Shown here in pieces: positions 1 through 8,078 of a DNA stretch of 29,303 nt. The notes below the pieces were generated by a model, which searched no databases, was not told the origin of the DNA, and saw nothing but the letters and a program-made list of their open reading frames with translations. Origin of the DNA: DASPJL01 sp035628645 (GTDB lineage: Bacteria; Bacteroidota; Bacteroidia; Cytophagales; Cyclobacteriaceae); assembly GCA_035628645.1 (NCBI GenBank), contig DASPJL010000116.1, forward strand, positions 1-29,303, in the 5' to 3' direction. Position 1 is the stretch's first letter. Every line of letters starts with the position of its first letter. The translations under genes were made by a program, and so were the position numbers.

Positions 1-100
1 CCTCTACTACTCTTCTTTTTAAACTTTCATCATATTCTCGTAATACTCTTTTGGATTTTTCCTTGGTTTCAGATTCTGATGCTTTTTTGAAATCTTTCAT
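1..100 (-). CDS. IS3-family transposase OrfA, N-terminal fragment (runs off the left edge)
   Basis: An ATG at 98-100 (minus) opens 33 codons that are still open at the window edge. The peptide begins MKDFKKASESETKEKSK and continues into REYDESLKRRVVE. A basic start followed by 'Y-D-E-S-L-K-R-R-V-V-E' is the beginning of the helix-turn-helix domain of IS3/IS911 OrfA proteins, which bind the element's ends and are made into OrfAB by frameshifting. Only about a third of a typical OrfA is visible and no catalytic residues can be seen. The assignment rests on this short motif and on the terminal-repeat-like sequence just upstream. Whether the element is intact cannot be judged from here. Confidence 0.6.
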   Translation of the reverse strand, partial: MKDFKKASESETKEKSKRVLREYDESLKRRVVE

Positions 101-136
101 TTTGTTGACTTTTTGCTGTCAACCTATTTCAGGACA
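1..136 (-). mobile_element. End of an IS3-like insertion sequence (truncated by window edge)
   Basis: Read on the minus strand, the segment starts with a terminal-repeat-like end TGTCCTGAAATAGGTTGACA (117-136). The OrfA start codon follows 16 bases further in. A TG...CA type end immediately before a small helix-turn-helix orfA is the layout of IS3-family elements. Only one end is in the window, so neither the matching inverted repeat nor a target-site duplication can be checked. The boundary at 136 is inferred from the TG end and from the change to non-coding sequence beyond it. Confidence 0.6.
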
Positions 137-291
137 AGACATAATACAAAATCTTATTTTTATCGGGGAAAATCGGAAGCTCTGGTTATCCATCACTTTT
201 ATCGATTATCCAATTTTATTTCCACTTTTCCGATTGAACCGCTCTATCCTTTATCATCTTAATGAAACACAACACAAGAACTTTTATAGGG

Positions 292-804
292 TTATTTTCC
301 TCTCTTATAAACAGGAACGGTACTACATGGTTCTCCATACATTATAGAAGCTACATAAGGGGTCAACAACCTTGTCAGTTCAAAATAAGCAGCATGTGGA
401 ATAGAAATATCCCCACAGCCTTTTATCACTACCTTAGCATCTTTATATGAAGTCGGATTAAGCTTCGACAAAGCAGTTCTAAACAAGGCGATTTCCAAAT
501 CATCCAAATCGCCGAAAATGAGGGTTTTCGCGACAGGCTGAAGCTTTGTAGCCAAAAGCATATATGCCCATGATGGAATTATAGCGTCTACTGAACAAGT
601 AACAGCTACATGTTTGCCCTCATACTGCGACCAATCATGAGTCTTAAGAAATTCTCTAAAGTCCTTTTCCTTCAAAATTGCATCCATAAATAAATTCCGA
701 GCTATGTCATACAACTCACGCTGCCCCTCAATATAATAATCGGCAAGGTCAAGGGTTATAAGTCCGCTATTGGTAACTCTGTTAACTATTCCTATTTCTT
801 CCAT
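292..804 (-). CDS. DUF2480 family protein
   Basis: This 170-residue soluble protein matches the Bacteroidota-restricted DUF2480 family. Recognisable family stretches are 'FREFLKTHDWSQYEGK', 'IIPSWAYMLLATKLQP', 'VVIKGCGD' and the C-terminal 'SIMYGEPCSTVPVYK'. The function of the family is not established. The conserved cysteines (in KGCGD and EPCSTV) and acidic residues could bind metal, which is only a guess. There is no signal peptide or membrane segment, so it should be cytosolic. The ATG lies 5 bases after the tsaB stop codon, so it is very probably co-transcribed and translationally coupled with tsaB. Length is normal and nothing looks broken. No clear terminator was seen in the roughly 155 bases between its stop and the insertion-sequence end. 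Confidence 0.88.
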   Translation of the reverse strand: MEEIGIVNRVTNSGLITLDLADYYIEGQRELYDIARNLFMDAILKEKDFREFLKTHDWSQYEGKHVAVTCSVDAIIPSWAYMLLATKLQPVAKTLIFGDLDDLEIALFRTALSKLNPTSYKDAKVVIKGCGDISIPHAAYFELTRLLTPYVASIMYGEPCSTVPVYKRGK

Positions 805-809
805 ATCCG

Positions 810-1487
810 TTAATTTGATTTTTTAGTTAAAACAAAATCTTTTAAGTAAAAAGGTTCAAATAAATGTAAATCCTCAAATAATTGGTTGTCAAAAGACTTT
901 TTTGCCAAAAGGCCTATAAATTTAGCTTTAGGATAAATGCCGTCAATGAAAAAAGCATTTCTACTCTTAATAATTCTTTTAAATTTTTCAGCACCGCTTC
1001 CAAAGAATAAAACTTTATGATCGTTTAACTTATTTGAAAAAGAGATCTCTTCAAGGATCAATGCACTTGTTTCCGACTTTAAAATTAAATCTTTATTGTA
1101 CATAGCACAATACACTTCCATTCTACGTGCATCCAACATAGGACAGAGCAACATTTCTTCTGTTAGACCAAAAGACACTTCCAAGGCCATAGCCTCAAGT
1201 GAATTAATCGCCAAAAGTGGTTTTTCAAGGGCCATACACAATCCCTTTGCGGTGCTAACCCCTACTCTTAAGCCTGTATAGGAACCGGGGCCCTTTGAAA
1301 CTGCTATCGCGTCAATCTCTTTAATGGAAAGGTTGGATAATGCCAGTACCTGGTCGATTTGCAAAGTAATTTTTTCACTGTGAGATTTACTTATATGGGT
1401 TTCGACGTAAGACAGCAGCATTTCTTCCCCATGAATGGAAACAGAACATACTTCTGTGGTAGTTTCTAAACTTAAAATAATTGCCAT
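810..1487 (-). CDS. tsaB: tRNA threonylcarbamoyladenosine biosynthesis protein TsaB
   Basis: TsaB is the non-catalytic partner of TsaD in the TsaBDE complex, which places the threonylcarbamoyl group on A37 of ANN-decoding tRNAs. The 225-residue protein has the ASKHA-fold start 'ILSLETTTEVCSVSI', the family signature 'SKGPGSYTGLRVGVSTAKGL' at about residues 64-83, and 'PMLDARRMEVYCAMY' near residue 116. Length is close to the usual 220-240. The ATG start is supported by the position of the first beta strand. It heads a two-gene unit with the DUF2480 gene. A TAnnTTTG -7 promoter element lies about 17 bases upstream of the ATG, next to the terminator of the S41 peptidase gene. Confidence is high from motifs and length. 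Confidence 0.94.
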   Translation of the reverse strand: MAIILSLETTTEVCSVSIHGEEMLLSYVETHISKSHSEKITLQIDQVLALSNLSIKEIDAIAVSKGPGSYTGLRVGVSTAKGLCMALEKPLLAINSLEAMALEVSFGLTEEMLLCPMLDARRMEVYCAMYNKDLILKSETSALILEEISFSNKLNDHKVLFFGSGAEKFKRIIKSRNAFFIDGIYPKAKFIGLLAKKSFDNQLFEDLHLFEPFYLKDFVLTKKSN

Positions 1488-1504
1488 TGAAAATAGTTGA
1501 TTCG

Positions 1505-1512
1505 CAAAAATA
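1505..1512 (-). promoter_or_regulatory. Putative -7 promoter element for tsaB
   Basis: On the minus strand this reads TATTTTTG, an exact TAnnTTTG match to the Bacteroidota -7 element, 17 bases before the tsaB ATG. No TTTG -33 element is present at the usual distance. The element lies in the T-rich tail of the upstream terminator, so the match could partly reflect that tail. Confidence 0.4.
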
Positions 1513-1514
1513 GA

Positions 1515-1543
1515 AAAGGGATAATCGCCATGACTATCCCTTT
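1515..1543 (-). terminator. Rho-independent terminator after the S41 peptidase gene
   Basis: The arms AAAGGGATA (1515-1523) and TATCCCTTT (1535-1543) pair perfectly around an 11-base loop. On the minus strand the hairpin is followed by a T-rich run (TCTATTTTTG). It sits 20 bases after the peptidase stop, which fits the end of the rpmH-rnpA-peptidase transcript. Confidence 0.7.
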
Positions 1544-1562
1544 GAAATCTTTTAATGAAAAT

Positions 1563-3218
1563 TTATCTTCTCAGGATTTCATCATACTTCTTTGAGTCCT
1601 TTAGAACATCGATTGCCGCTAATATATCCGGATCTGAATCAAAAGAAGCTTCAATCACTCCATCCTGCAAATAATATCTGGAAACAATTTCTTCCTCCAG
1701 AGCCATTTTAATTTCATCTTTAAACTTCTGAACGTCTGACTCTTTATTATGAGAAAGCTTAGATTTAAGAGATACTATCTGATCTGAAATATCTTCATAA
1801 TTCTTTTCATTCTTTGCGTGGGCGATCAATTCGTCGATGGTCAACTCCACCTGAGAAGTATAATCATACTGCTTGTCAGATAACCAATTCACAAACTTTT
1901 GAAATTCTTCATCTGATAATCTGAAAGTTTTTGCTGAAGCAATTTTTTTATTTTGAAAAGAGTATTTAGTTGCGTAGTCAAACAAAAGTCCTTTGGAAAT
2001 TAAACTTAGGGTAATTGGAGCAAAATTTCTCTTCTCCAGTTCTATATCGGGGGTAATGCCTCCGCCATCATATACCACTCTTCCATTTTTTGTTTTGAAG
2101 GCCACCCTTAAGGAATCAGGTATCTTTCCTATGCTGCCATCTTCATTTCGATGACTGTAATCAATTGCCTGAATACATCTTCCGCTCGGAATATAATATT
2201 TCTGAGTTGTTATTTTTAAATGTGAATTGAAGGATAAAGGTCGGGTAGTTTGCACAAGACCTTTGCCGTAGGTTTTCTGACCGATTAAGACGCCACGATC
2301 GTAATCTTGTATAACTCCGGCAACAATTTCAGCAGCAGAGGCGCTCATATTGCTCGTCAACACTGCCATTGGAATCTCGGTATCCAGCGATGTGTTTAGT
2401 GCTGAGTAAACTCTGTTTAATTCCTTTATTTTTCCTTTCGTTGTTACCACTTCGAGATCTTTCGGAATAAAGAGATTACAAATATTCACGGATTCCATTA
2501 GAATTCCTCCAGGGTTGTCCCGTACATCTAATATCAGCCTTTTTGCGCCGGAGGATTTTAATTCACTGGCTGCCTCTTTCACTTCTTTCCAAGCACCTGA
2601 GGTAAAATCTGACAATTTAATATAGCCGATTTCATCGTCCACCATTCCGTAAAATGGTACATTGTCGATTTTAATTATTTCCCTCTTCAAGGGTACTTCT
2701 TTAAGCTCATTCGAACCATATTTCTTTATGGTCAGTAAAATGGTGCTATTGGCTTGTCCCTTTAAAAGTTTCCCGATATCATTTGCATTTCTATCTTTCA
2801 ACTCTACTCCATCAATTTTTACAATTTCATCCCCAATGCGTAAGCCGGATTTATGAGCAGAATATCCCTTATAGGGCATGACTATTAATGTTTTTCCATT
2901 TTTTTTACTTATTAATGCCCCTATTCCACCATATTCTCCGGTAGTCATTGTTCTAAAATCCTCTATTTCATCTTCGGGAATAAAATTCGTGTAAGGATCC
3001 AAATCTGCAAGCATGGCATCTATTCCCACCCTTATCATTTGATTTGGATTTATTTCGTCGACGTAATATGTGTTTGTTTCCTTAAAAAGAGTCGCGAAAA
3101 TATCCAGGTTTTTCGCTATTTCGAAGTACTTCTCCCCCCCGTTATATTTGAATGCTGCACCAGAAAGAATAAGAATTCCAACAGCCCCTATTAAGCACAT
3201 AGCCCTTATGGATTTCAT
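1563..3218 (-). CDS. S41 family C-terminal processing peptidase (CtpA/Prc-like)
   Basis: This 551-residue protease has a short N-terminal hydrophobic segment (about residues 7-22) acting as signal peptide or anchor, so the rest should lie in the periplasm. A PDZ domain spans about residues 90-180 ('SGLRIGDEIVKIDGVEL'). The S41 catalytic core follows, with 'LDVRDNPGG' (about 230-238), the nucleophile Ser294 in 'NMSASAAEIVAG' and general-base Lys319 in 'KTYGKGLVQ'. Their 25-residue spacing is that of the Ser/Lys dyad in this family. The usual SASASE motif reads SASAAE here, which leaves the catalytic serine in place. The roughly 150-residue C-terminal extension is common in Bacteroidota members. 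Such enzymes trim C-termini of envelope proteins; the substrate here is unknown. It lies 27 bases downstream of rnpA in the same direction. Confidence 0.93.
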   Translation of the reverse strand: MKSIRAMCLIGAVGILILSGAAFKYNGGEKYFEIAKNLDIFATLFKETNTYYVDEINPNQMIRVGIDAMLADLDPYTNFIPEDEIEDFRTMTTGEYGGIGALISKKNGKTLIVMPYKGYSAHKSGLRIGDEIVKIDGVELKDRNANDIGKLLKGQANSTILLTIKKYGSNELKEVPLKREIIKIDNVPFYGMVDDEIGYIKLSDFTSGAWKEVKEAASELKSSGAKRLILDVRDNPGGILMESVNICNLFIPKDLEVVTTKGKIKELNRVYSALNTSLDTEIPMAVLTSNMSASAAEIVAGVIQDYDRGVLIGQKTYGKGLVQTTRPLSFNSHLKITTQKYYIPSGRCIQAIDYSHRNEDGSIGKIPDSLRVAFKTKNGRVVYDGGGITPDIELEKRNFAPITLSLISKGLLFDYATKYSFQNKKIASAKTFRLSDEEFQKFVNWLSDKQYDYTSQVELTIDELIAHAKNEKNYEDISDQIVSLKSKLSHNKESDVQKFKDEIKMALEEEIVSRYYLQDGVIEASFDSDPDILAAIDVLKDSKKYDEILRR

Positions 3219-3245
3219 AGTAATAGTTATTAAATTAATTGAATA

Positions 3246-3632
3246 TTAAACCGACTTTGACTCGAAACAATCGAATGCTAAATTTAGTTTATTTTGGATT
3301 ATGCTGAAAGGCAATTTTTCCTTTGAAACATACATTATTCCTATAACTGCCGGAAAAATTCCTGGTGGGATTTTTTTTAGAAGTTCAGGCTTATTTATCC
3401 TGTAACCTTCCCTGATTTGCCTCTTGAGCCTGTTTCTGTCTACTGCTCTCTTAAAATTCCGTTTGGAAACTGAGAATAGAATTTGTGGAAAAGCCGGAGT
3501 AACCTCCTGACTTTTAATATAAAAAATTTTGAAGGGGTACAAATAAAAAGAGGATCCTTTTTCAAAAAGATCCTTAATTACCTTTTCACTTTTAAGCCTT
3601 TCTTGTTTTTGAAACGTAAGTGAGCTCGACAT
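3246..3632 (-). CDS. rnpA: Ribonuclease P protein component
   Basis: RnpA is the small basic protein that binds the RNase P RNA and aids 5' maturation of tRNA precursors. The reading frame gives 128 residues from the ATG at 3632 ('MSSSLTFQKQERLKS'). A GTG three codons further upstream would add MIK, but the ATG fits family length and codon preference better. Family features are 'ERLKSEKVIKDLFEKG' at the start and the RNR-type motif 'FKRAVDRNRLKRQIRE' in the middle, which contacts RNA. It follows rpmH by about 70 bases, the near-universal bacterial order, and precedes the S41 peptidase gene by 27 bases. The three genes probably form one transcript from the promoter upstream of rpmH. Confidence 0.94.
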   Translation of the reverse strand: MSSSLTFQKQERLKSEKVIKDLFEKGSSFYLYPFKIFYIKSQEVTPAFPQILFSVSKRNFKRAVDRNRLKRQIREGYRINKPELLKKIPPGIFPAVIGIMYVSKEKLPFSIIQNKLNLAFDCFESKSV

Positions 3633-3703
3633 CTTTATCACATTTAAAGGAAAGAGTCTCCCTTAGCGGTTCTTTCAAATAGAAAGAATTATCAGAGGCT
3701 CTT

Positions 3704-3862
3704 TTAAGCCTTATGTCTTCTTTCGTCAGAAACAGTAAGCTTCTTTCTGCCTCTTGCTCTTCTCGCTGCCAATACTCTTCTTCCATTTGCGGAAGCCATT
3801 CTTTCTCTAAATCCGTGTTTGTTTCTTCTTTTTCTTTGAGAAGGCTGAAATGTTCTTTTCAT
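3704..3862 (-). CDS. rpmH: 50S ribosomal protein L34
   Basis: This short gene encodes 52 residues starting MKRTFQPSQRKRRNKHGFRE and ending DERRHKA. It is an essentially canonical bL34, very rich in Arg and Lys, with the conserved 'KRTFQPS', 'HGFRERM' and 'NGRRVLAARRARGRK' blocks. L34 is a small protein of the large ribosomal subunit that packs against 23S rRNA. Its place just ahead of rnpA confirms the call. A longer 64-codon frame overlaps it on the same strand (3592-3786) but is only a frame-shifted shadow. The gene has a strong-looking promoter and a leader of about 107 bases containing a stable hairpin. Confidence 0.97.
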   Translation of the reverse strand: MKRTFQPSQRKRRNKHGFRERMASANGRRVLAARRARGRKKLTVSDERRHKA

Positions 3863-3919
3863 CAGTAATAAAATTTATATTTTTTTGCCCAAATGAAATG
3901 TCTGAATTTTAATCATCAA

Positions 3920-3937
3920 GATGAGCAAACGCTCATC
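3920..3937 (-). promoter_or_regulatory. Hairpin in the rpmH 5' leader
   Basis: On the minus strand GATGAGC and GCTCATC pair perfectly over 7 bp with a GTTT loop. It lies about 30 bases downstream of the predicted transcription start and 58 bases ahead of the rpmH ATG. Further GATGA copies flank it and could pair with the same TCATC arm. A control role is inference. Confidence 0.45.
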
Positions 3938-3975
3938 TACACTTCATCCTTTGTTTTATATTAAAATATGGGCTG

Positions 3976-4006
3976 CAAAGATAGTTTACTTTTTTTTATT
4001 TACAAA
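3976..4006 (-). promoter_or_regulatory. Promoter of the rpmH operon
   Basis: On the minus strand TTTG (4003-4006), a 19-base spacer and TATCTTTG (3976-3983) match the Bacteroidota consensus TTTG-N19-TAnnTTTG exactly. Transcription should start near 3969, giving a leader of about 107 bases before rpmH. Confidence 0.75.
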
Positions 4007-4014
4007 TATGATAA

Positions 4015-4022
4015 TAGATTTG
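4015..4022 (+). promoter_or_regulatory. Putative -7 element for the M61 peptidase gene
   Basis: TAGATTTG fits TAnnTTTG and lies 17 bases before the ATG. No TTTG occurs at the -33 position. If used, its -33 region would overlap the divergent rpmH promoter. Confidence 0.4.
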
Positions 4023-4038
4023 TTTTAAGTTAATTCTC

Positions 4039-5742
4039 ATGATAGAATATAAAATCTCTTTCAACAATCCTCTTACACATATTATTGATGTAGAAGTATT
4101 ATTTCCAACTGTTGAGGAAGAATATATTCTGATTAATCTTCCAGCCTGGAGGCCAGGAAGGTATGAATTGGCTAATTATGCAAAGAACATTATAAAACTT
4201 CAGGCTTTTACTTTTGACGAATCTCCTATTGTCTCTTACAAGATATCTAAAGATGTCTGGAAAATAGAAACAAAAAGAAAGAAAGCGATAAAGCTCAACT
4301 ATAGCTATTATGCTTTTGCAATGGATGCCGGAAATAGTTGGCTTGATGATGAACAGTTATACATTAATCCTATCAATTGCCTTGTATACGATAAAGAAAG
4401 AATTAATCAGAAATGCGTCCTTTCGCTGGATGTTCCGGCTTCTTATGAAATAGCCACCGGACTTAAAGCCATTGACAAAACCAAGTTTATTGCTAAAGAT
4501 TATTTTGAATTAGCGGATTGTCCGATTATAGCCTCCCCATCTTTGAAGAGATTCGAATATTCAATAAATGAGGTAGAGTTTAATATTTGGATACAAGGAG
4601 AAATCAATTTAAACATGGAAACGCTTCTGAGCGATTTTAGACGGTTTAGCAAACTTCAAATGGATATGATGCAAGGCTTTCCTGAAAAAGACTATCACTT
4701 TCTGTTTCAAATTCTTCCTTATAAATTCCGTCATGGGGTAGAACACAGAAATTCCACAGTCATTACTGTAGGTCCGGGAAATCAAATAAATGATCAATTA
4801 TATAACGATTTGCTTGGTATTTCATCTCATGAATTGTTCCATACCTGGAACGTACTTAAGATTAGGCCAAAGGAATTGATGCCCTATGACTTTAGCAAAG
4901 AAAATTATTTTAAAACAGGATATATAGCCGAGGGAATCACCACTTATTACGGAGACCTTCTATTGGTTAGGTCCAAGGTTTTTTCTATAGAACAATATTT
5001 TAAAGAGCTCACAGATCTTCTTCAAAAGCATTTTGACAACATTGGAAACAGAAACATGTCACTGGCAGACTCTTCCTTTGATTTGTGGTTAGACGGCTAT
5101 GTGCCAGGAGTGCCGGGAAGAAAGGTTTCAATTTATGTCAAAGGAGCAATTGTCGCCTTTTTGGTAGATATAGAAATTAGAAGACGTACTAAAAATGCTT
5201 CATCATTGGATGATATTATCCGGTACTTATGGGAGAATTTTGGAAAATGTGAAAAAGGCTATGAGGAAAAAGATTTGGAAAAAGCCATAAAAAATGTAGC
5301 CGGACTGGAAATAAAAGGTTTACTCAATAAATGTGTAAGGGAGTGCTCTGATCTTAAAAAGGAAATTGAAGAAACATTAAGTTATCTGGGATTGGAATTG
5401 AAGTCCAAACCTTATCCCTCTCTGGACTCCTTGTTCGGAATAAAATGCAATTTTATAAATGGGAAATTTGTAGTTGACCAAATACATCCTGATTCCCCTG
5501 CCATCTTTTCATTAAGCCGCAATGATGAAATAGTATCGGTAGACAATTTGAAATATGAAGGCGTGTATTCAAAAAATGAAGAGGAAATAACCCTATCTTT
5601 CTACCGTGGAAACCGGCTTAGAACCGAGAAAATCAGAAGAAAGAAGAATAAACATTTCTTTTTCAGTTATGAAATTAGCCTAAAAGAAACACTCTTTGAA
5701 GACGAATCTAAAAATTTAAACCTTTGGCTGGATCTGGAATAA
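4039..5742 (+). CDS. M61 family metallopeptidase (glycyl-aminopeptidase-like)
   Basis: This 567-residue zinc peptidase has an N-terminal beta-rich M61 domain ('PAWRPGRYELANYAKNI'), then the catalytic domain with HELFHTW (His264, Glu265, His268) and the downstream glutamate in 'YIAEGITTYYGD' (Glu298) as third zinc ligand. The stretch 'HGVEHRNS' before the active site is typical of the family. A degenerate C-terminal PDZ-like domain occupies about residues 460-540 ('VDQIHPDSPA...NDEIVSVDN'). Characterised M61 enzymes remove N-terminal glycine or other small residues from peptides. There is no signal peptide: the protein starts directly with the beta domain, so a cytosolic place is likely. The gene is divergent from rpmH and convergent with rarA, 17 bases from its stop. 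Confidence 0.92.
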   Translation: MIEYKISFNNPLTHIIDVEVLFPTVEEEYILINLPAWRPGRYELANYAKNIIKLQAFTFDESPIVSYKISKDVWKIETKRKKAIKLNYSYYAFAMDAGNSWLDDEQLYINPINCLVYDKERINQKCVLSLDVPASYEIATGLKAIDKTKFIAKDYFELADCPIIASPSLKRFEYSINEVEFNIWIQGEINLNMETLLSDFRRFSKLQMDMMQGFPEKDYHFLFQILPYKFRHGVEHRNSTVITVGPGNQINDQLYNDLLGISSHELFHTWNVLKIRPKELMPYDFSKENYFKTGYIAEGITTYYGDLLLVRSKVFSIEQYFKELTDLLQKHFDNIGNRNMSLADSSFDLWLDGYVPGVPGRKVSIYVKGAIVAFLVDIEIRRRTKNASSLDDIIRYLWENFGKCEKGYEEKDLEKAIKNVAGLEIKGLLNKCVRECSDLKKEIEETLSYLGLELKSKPYPSLDSLFGIKCNFINGKFVVDQIHPDSPAIFSLSRNDEIVSVDNLKYEGVYSKNEEEITLSFYRGNRLRTEKIRRKKNKHFFFSYEISLKETLFEDESKNLNLWLDLE

Positions 5743-5759
5743 TAAAATCATGCCAATAC

Positions 5760-7028
5760 CTAATAATTGTACTTATCCTTCCATCGGTTTTTAAGAAACT
5801 GCCTTAATTCCTTTTCCCGCGCATTATCTCCCGGATCATAAAATTTTGCGCCTTTTATTTCCTCAGGGAGATATTCCTGGTCATAAAAATTGTTGGCATA
5901 ATCGTGGGAATATTTATACCCCTTTCCATAGCCTTCCTTTTTCATCAATTTGGTGGGTGCATTCCTTATATGCATAGGTACCTGAAGATCGCCTTTTTCA
6001 TATACTTTTGCCTTTGCATTTTTAATAGCCACATAAGATGCGTTGCTTTTGGGTGAAGAAGCGAGGTACGTAACACATTGAGAAAGAATTATTTCTGACT
6101 CGGGATATCCGATCATATTTACTGCCTGGAAACAATTGGTAGCAATAACCAGGGCGGTTGGATTTGCATTTCCGATATCTTCTGACGCCAGAATAACTAA
6201 CCTTCTGGCAATAAACTTTACATCCTCCCCACCTTCTATCATCCTAGCCAACCAATATACTCCGGCATTCGGATCACTGCCCCGGATGGACTTAATAAAT
6301 GCAGAAATAATGTCATAATGCATTTCTCCCTTTTTATCATACAAGGCTACTTTACGTTGAGCTACTTCCATTACCATTTCGTCAGCAATGGTGATATCAT
6401 TTGAATCAGTAGAATCTACTGCCAGCTCAAGAAGGTTCAAGAGTTTTCGTGCGTCACCTCCTGATAAATTAATAAGCGCCTCCGTTTCTTCCACGGTAAC
6501 ATTTTTTTGCTTCAGAAAAGGGTCTTGCTCTACGGCATAATTAACCAGGCCAATAAGATCTTCTTTTTCCAAAGCTTTTAAAATGTATACCTGACATCGT
6601 GACAATAAGGCCGAGTTAACTTCAAAAGAAGGATTCTCAGTTGTCGCGCCAATTAAGGTAATTATTCCTTTCTCCACAGCTCCTAATAGGGCATCTTGCT
6701 GAGATTTATTAAAGCGATGAATTTCGTCGATGAAAAGAATGGTTTTATTATAGGCTTTTGCTTTTTCAATTACCTCCCTAACTTCTTTTACTCCCGCGCT
6801 AATTGCGCTTAATATAAAAAATGGCACCTTTACCTTATGCGCTATTATATTGGCCAAAGTAGTTTTTCCGACGCCGGGCGGTCCCCAGAAAATCATTGAA
6901 GGTATAACCTCTGAATCAATAATTTTTCTCAAAACACTCCCCTGCCCCACCAAATGTTTCTGGCCTATAAATGTATCCAGCGAATCTGGTCTCAGTCTTT
7001 CTGACAAAGGTATATTTGTTGAATTCAT
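5760..7028 (-). CDS. rarA: Replication-associated recombination protein A (RarA/MgsA AAA+ ATPase)
   Basis: RarA is a clamp-loader-like AAA+ ATPase that acts at stalled replication forks and DNA ends. The 422-residue protein has Walker A 'GPPGVGKT' (residues 49-56), Walker B 'ILFIDEIHRFNKSQQ' (Asp101, Glu102), the sensor segment 'ATTENPSFEVNSALLSRCQVY', and sensor 2 'LSGGDARKLLNLLE'. The C-terminal tetramerisation region follows, with 'AFIKSIRGSDPNAGVYWLARM' and 'RNAPTKLMK'. Start and length agree with the family. It converges on the M61 gene with no obvious terminator in the 17 bases between them, so transcripts from the two sides may overlap. Confidence 0.96.
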   Translation of the reverse strand: MNSTNIPLSERLRPDSLDTFIGQKHLVGQGSVLRKIIDSEVIPSMIFWGPPGVGKTTLANIIAHKVKVPFFILSAISAGVKEVREVIEKAKAYNKTILFIDEIHRFNKSQQDALLGAVEKGIITLIGATTENPSFEVNSALLSRCQVYILKALEKEDLIGLVNYAVEQDPFLKQKNVTVEETEALINLSGGDARKLLNLLELAVDSTDSNDITIADEMVMEVAQRKVALYDKKGEMHYDIISAFIKSIRGSDPNAGVYWLARMIEGGEDVKFIARRLVILASEDIGNANPTALVIATNCFQAVNMIGYPESEIILSQCVTYLASSPKSNASYVAIKNAKAKVYEKGDLQVPMHIRNAPTKLMKKEGYGKGYKYSHDYANNFYDQEYLPEEIKGAKFYDPGDNAREKELRQFLKNRWKDKYNY

Positions 7029-7132
7029 CTTGAGCGATATTAAAGACTAGGAATTATACGAAGAAATTAAGGCTTACTTTTAATTTACTGTTCAATAAAA
7101 ATATATTTTATTTGTTTAAATAGAGAAAAAAG

Positions 7133-8068
7133 ATGAAAAGGGTATTTTTTATATTTTATTTGATTCAGGCTACCAGTATAAACCTCTATGCCCAGAATTT
7201 TAATGAAGAGAAAGTTCTGAACATCGTTGAAATTCTTTCTCATGATTCGTTAAAAGGGCGCAAAACCGGGACTGAAGAAAATAAGAAGGCTCAAAAGATT
7301 ATACAGAAATTCTATCAGGAGCACCATTTAGAGTTTCTGAAAAATTATACATCTTATACACATCCTTTTAAAATAGGAAATAAAACAGGCACCAATATTC
7401 TTGGTTACATTCCCGGATCTGTTTTTCCTGAGCAATATATTGTTATATCCGCCCATTACGATCACTTAGGTACCCGAAATGGGAGGGTTTTCAATGGAGC
7501 AGACGACAATGCTTCGGGGGTAGGAGGTTTAATGGCTACTATGGATTATTTTACAAAAAATCCGCCCAAAAACTCTATATTATTTGCGGCCTTTGATGGT
7601 GAAGAAATAGATTTGTTAGGCTCCAAAAATTTCGTTAGCCATCCTCCGGTTCCTTTGAAAAAGATCTTGTTGAATATTAACCTCGACATGGTAAGCAGGA
7701 GCGACAAAAAAGAATTATATGCTGCAGGAGCAAACTATTACCCTTACCTAAAAACCTATCTACAGAAATCAGATGAAGAAAATAATGGGGTAGATTTAAA
7801 ATTCGGACATGATTTCCCCGATAAAAAGCATCCCTCAAATGACTGGACATTTGTTTCAGACCACGGGCCTTTCCATCAGCAAAAGATTCCGTTTATTTAT
7901 TTTGGGGTTGAAGATCACGCGGATTATCACCAATCCACTGATGACTTTGAAAAAATCAACAAGTCATTTTATTTATCCTGCCTAAAGTTAATTATAGATG
8001 TTATTCACACCTTAGATAATTATTCGGAGGAAATAAAAAATTCCAGGCAAACAAATAAAGAGGAATAG
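7133..8068 (+). CDS. Secreted M28 family zinc metallopeptidase
   Basis: This 311-residue protein begins with a signal peptide (cleavage probably after LYA, about residue 20), so it should be periplasmic or secreted. M28 metal ligands are visible in order: His108 in 'SAHYDHLG', Asp124 in 'NGADDNASG', the catalytic Glu pair 157-158 in 'FDGEEIDLLGS', Asp185 in 'INLDMVSR', and the final His266 in 'DHADYHQSTDD'. M28 enzymes are aminopeptidases and related carboxypeptidases that use two zinc ions; the exact specificity cannot be told from sequence. The C-terminal end is short and no sorting domain is seen. The gene is convergent with the CBS-domain membrane protein, 10 bases apart. Confidence 0.92.
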   Translation: MKRVFFIFYLIQATSINLYAQNFNEEKVLNIVEILSHDSLKGRKTGTEENKKAQKIIQKFYQEHHLEFLKNYTSYTHPFKIGNKTGTNILGYIPGSVFPEQYIVISAHYDHLGTRNGRVFNGADDNASGVGGLMATMDYFTKNPPKNSILFAAFDGEEIDLLGSKNFVSHPPVPLKKILLNINLDMVSRSDKKELYAAGANYYPYLKTYLQKSDEENNGVDLKFGHDFPDKKHPSNDWTFVSDHGPFHQQKIPFIYFGVEDHADYHQSTDDFEKINKSFYLSCLKLIIDVIHTLDNYSEEIKNSRQTNKEE

Positions 8069-8078
8069 ATTCATCGAT

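Noticed and set aside
51..347. A 98-codon plus-strand frame at the left edge
   Set aside because: It crosses the insertion-sequence end and runs into the DUF2480 gene on the other strand, and resembles no protein family.
3592..3786. A 64-codon minus-strand frame overlapping the start of rnpA
   Set aside because: It is a shifted frame over rpmH. The neighbouring frame encodes a canonical 52-residue L34, which explains the sequence completely.
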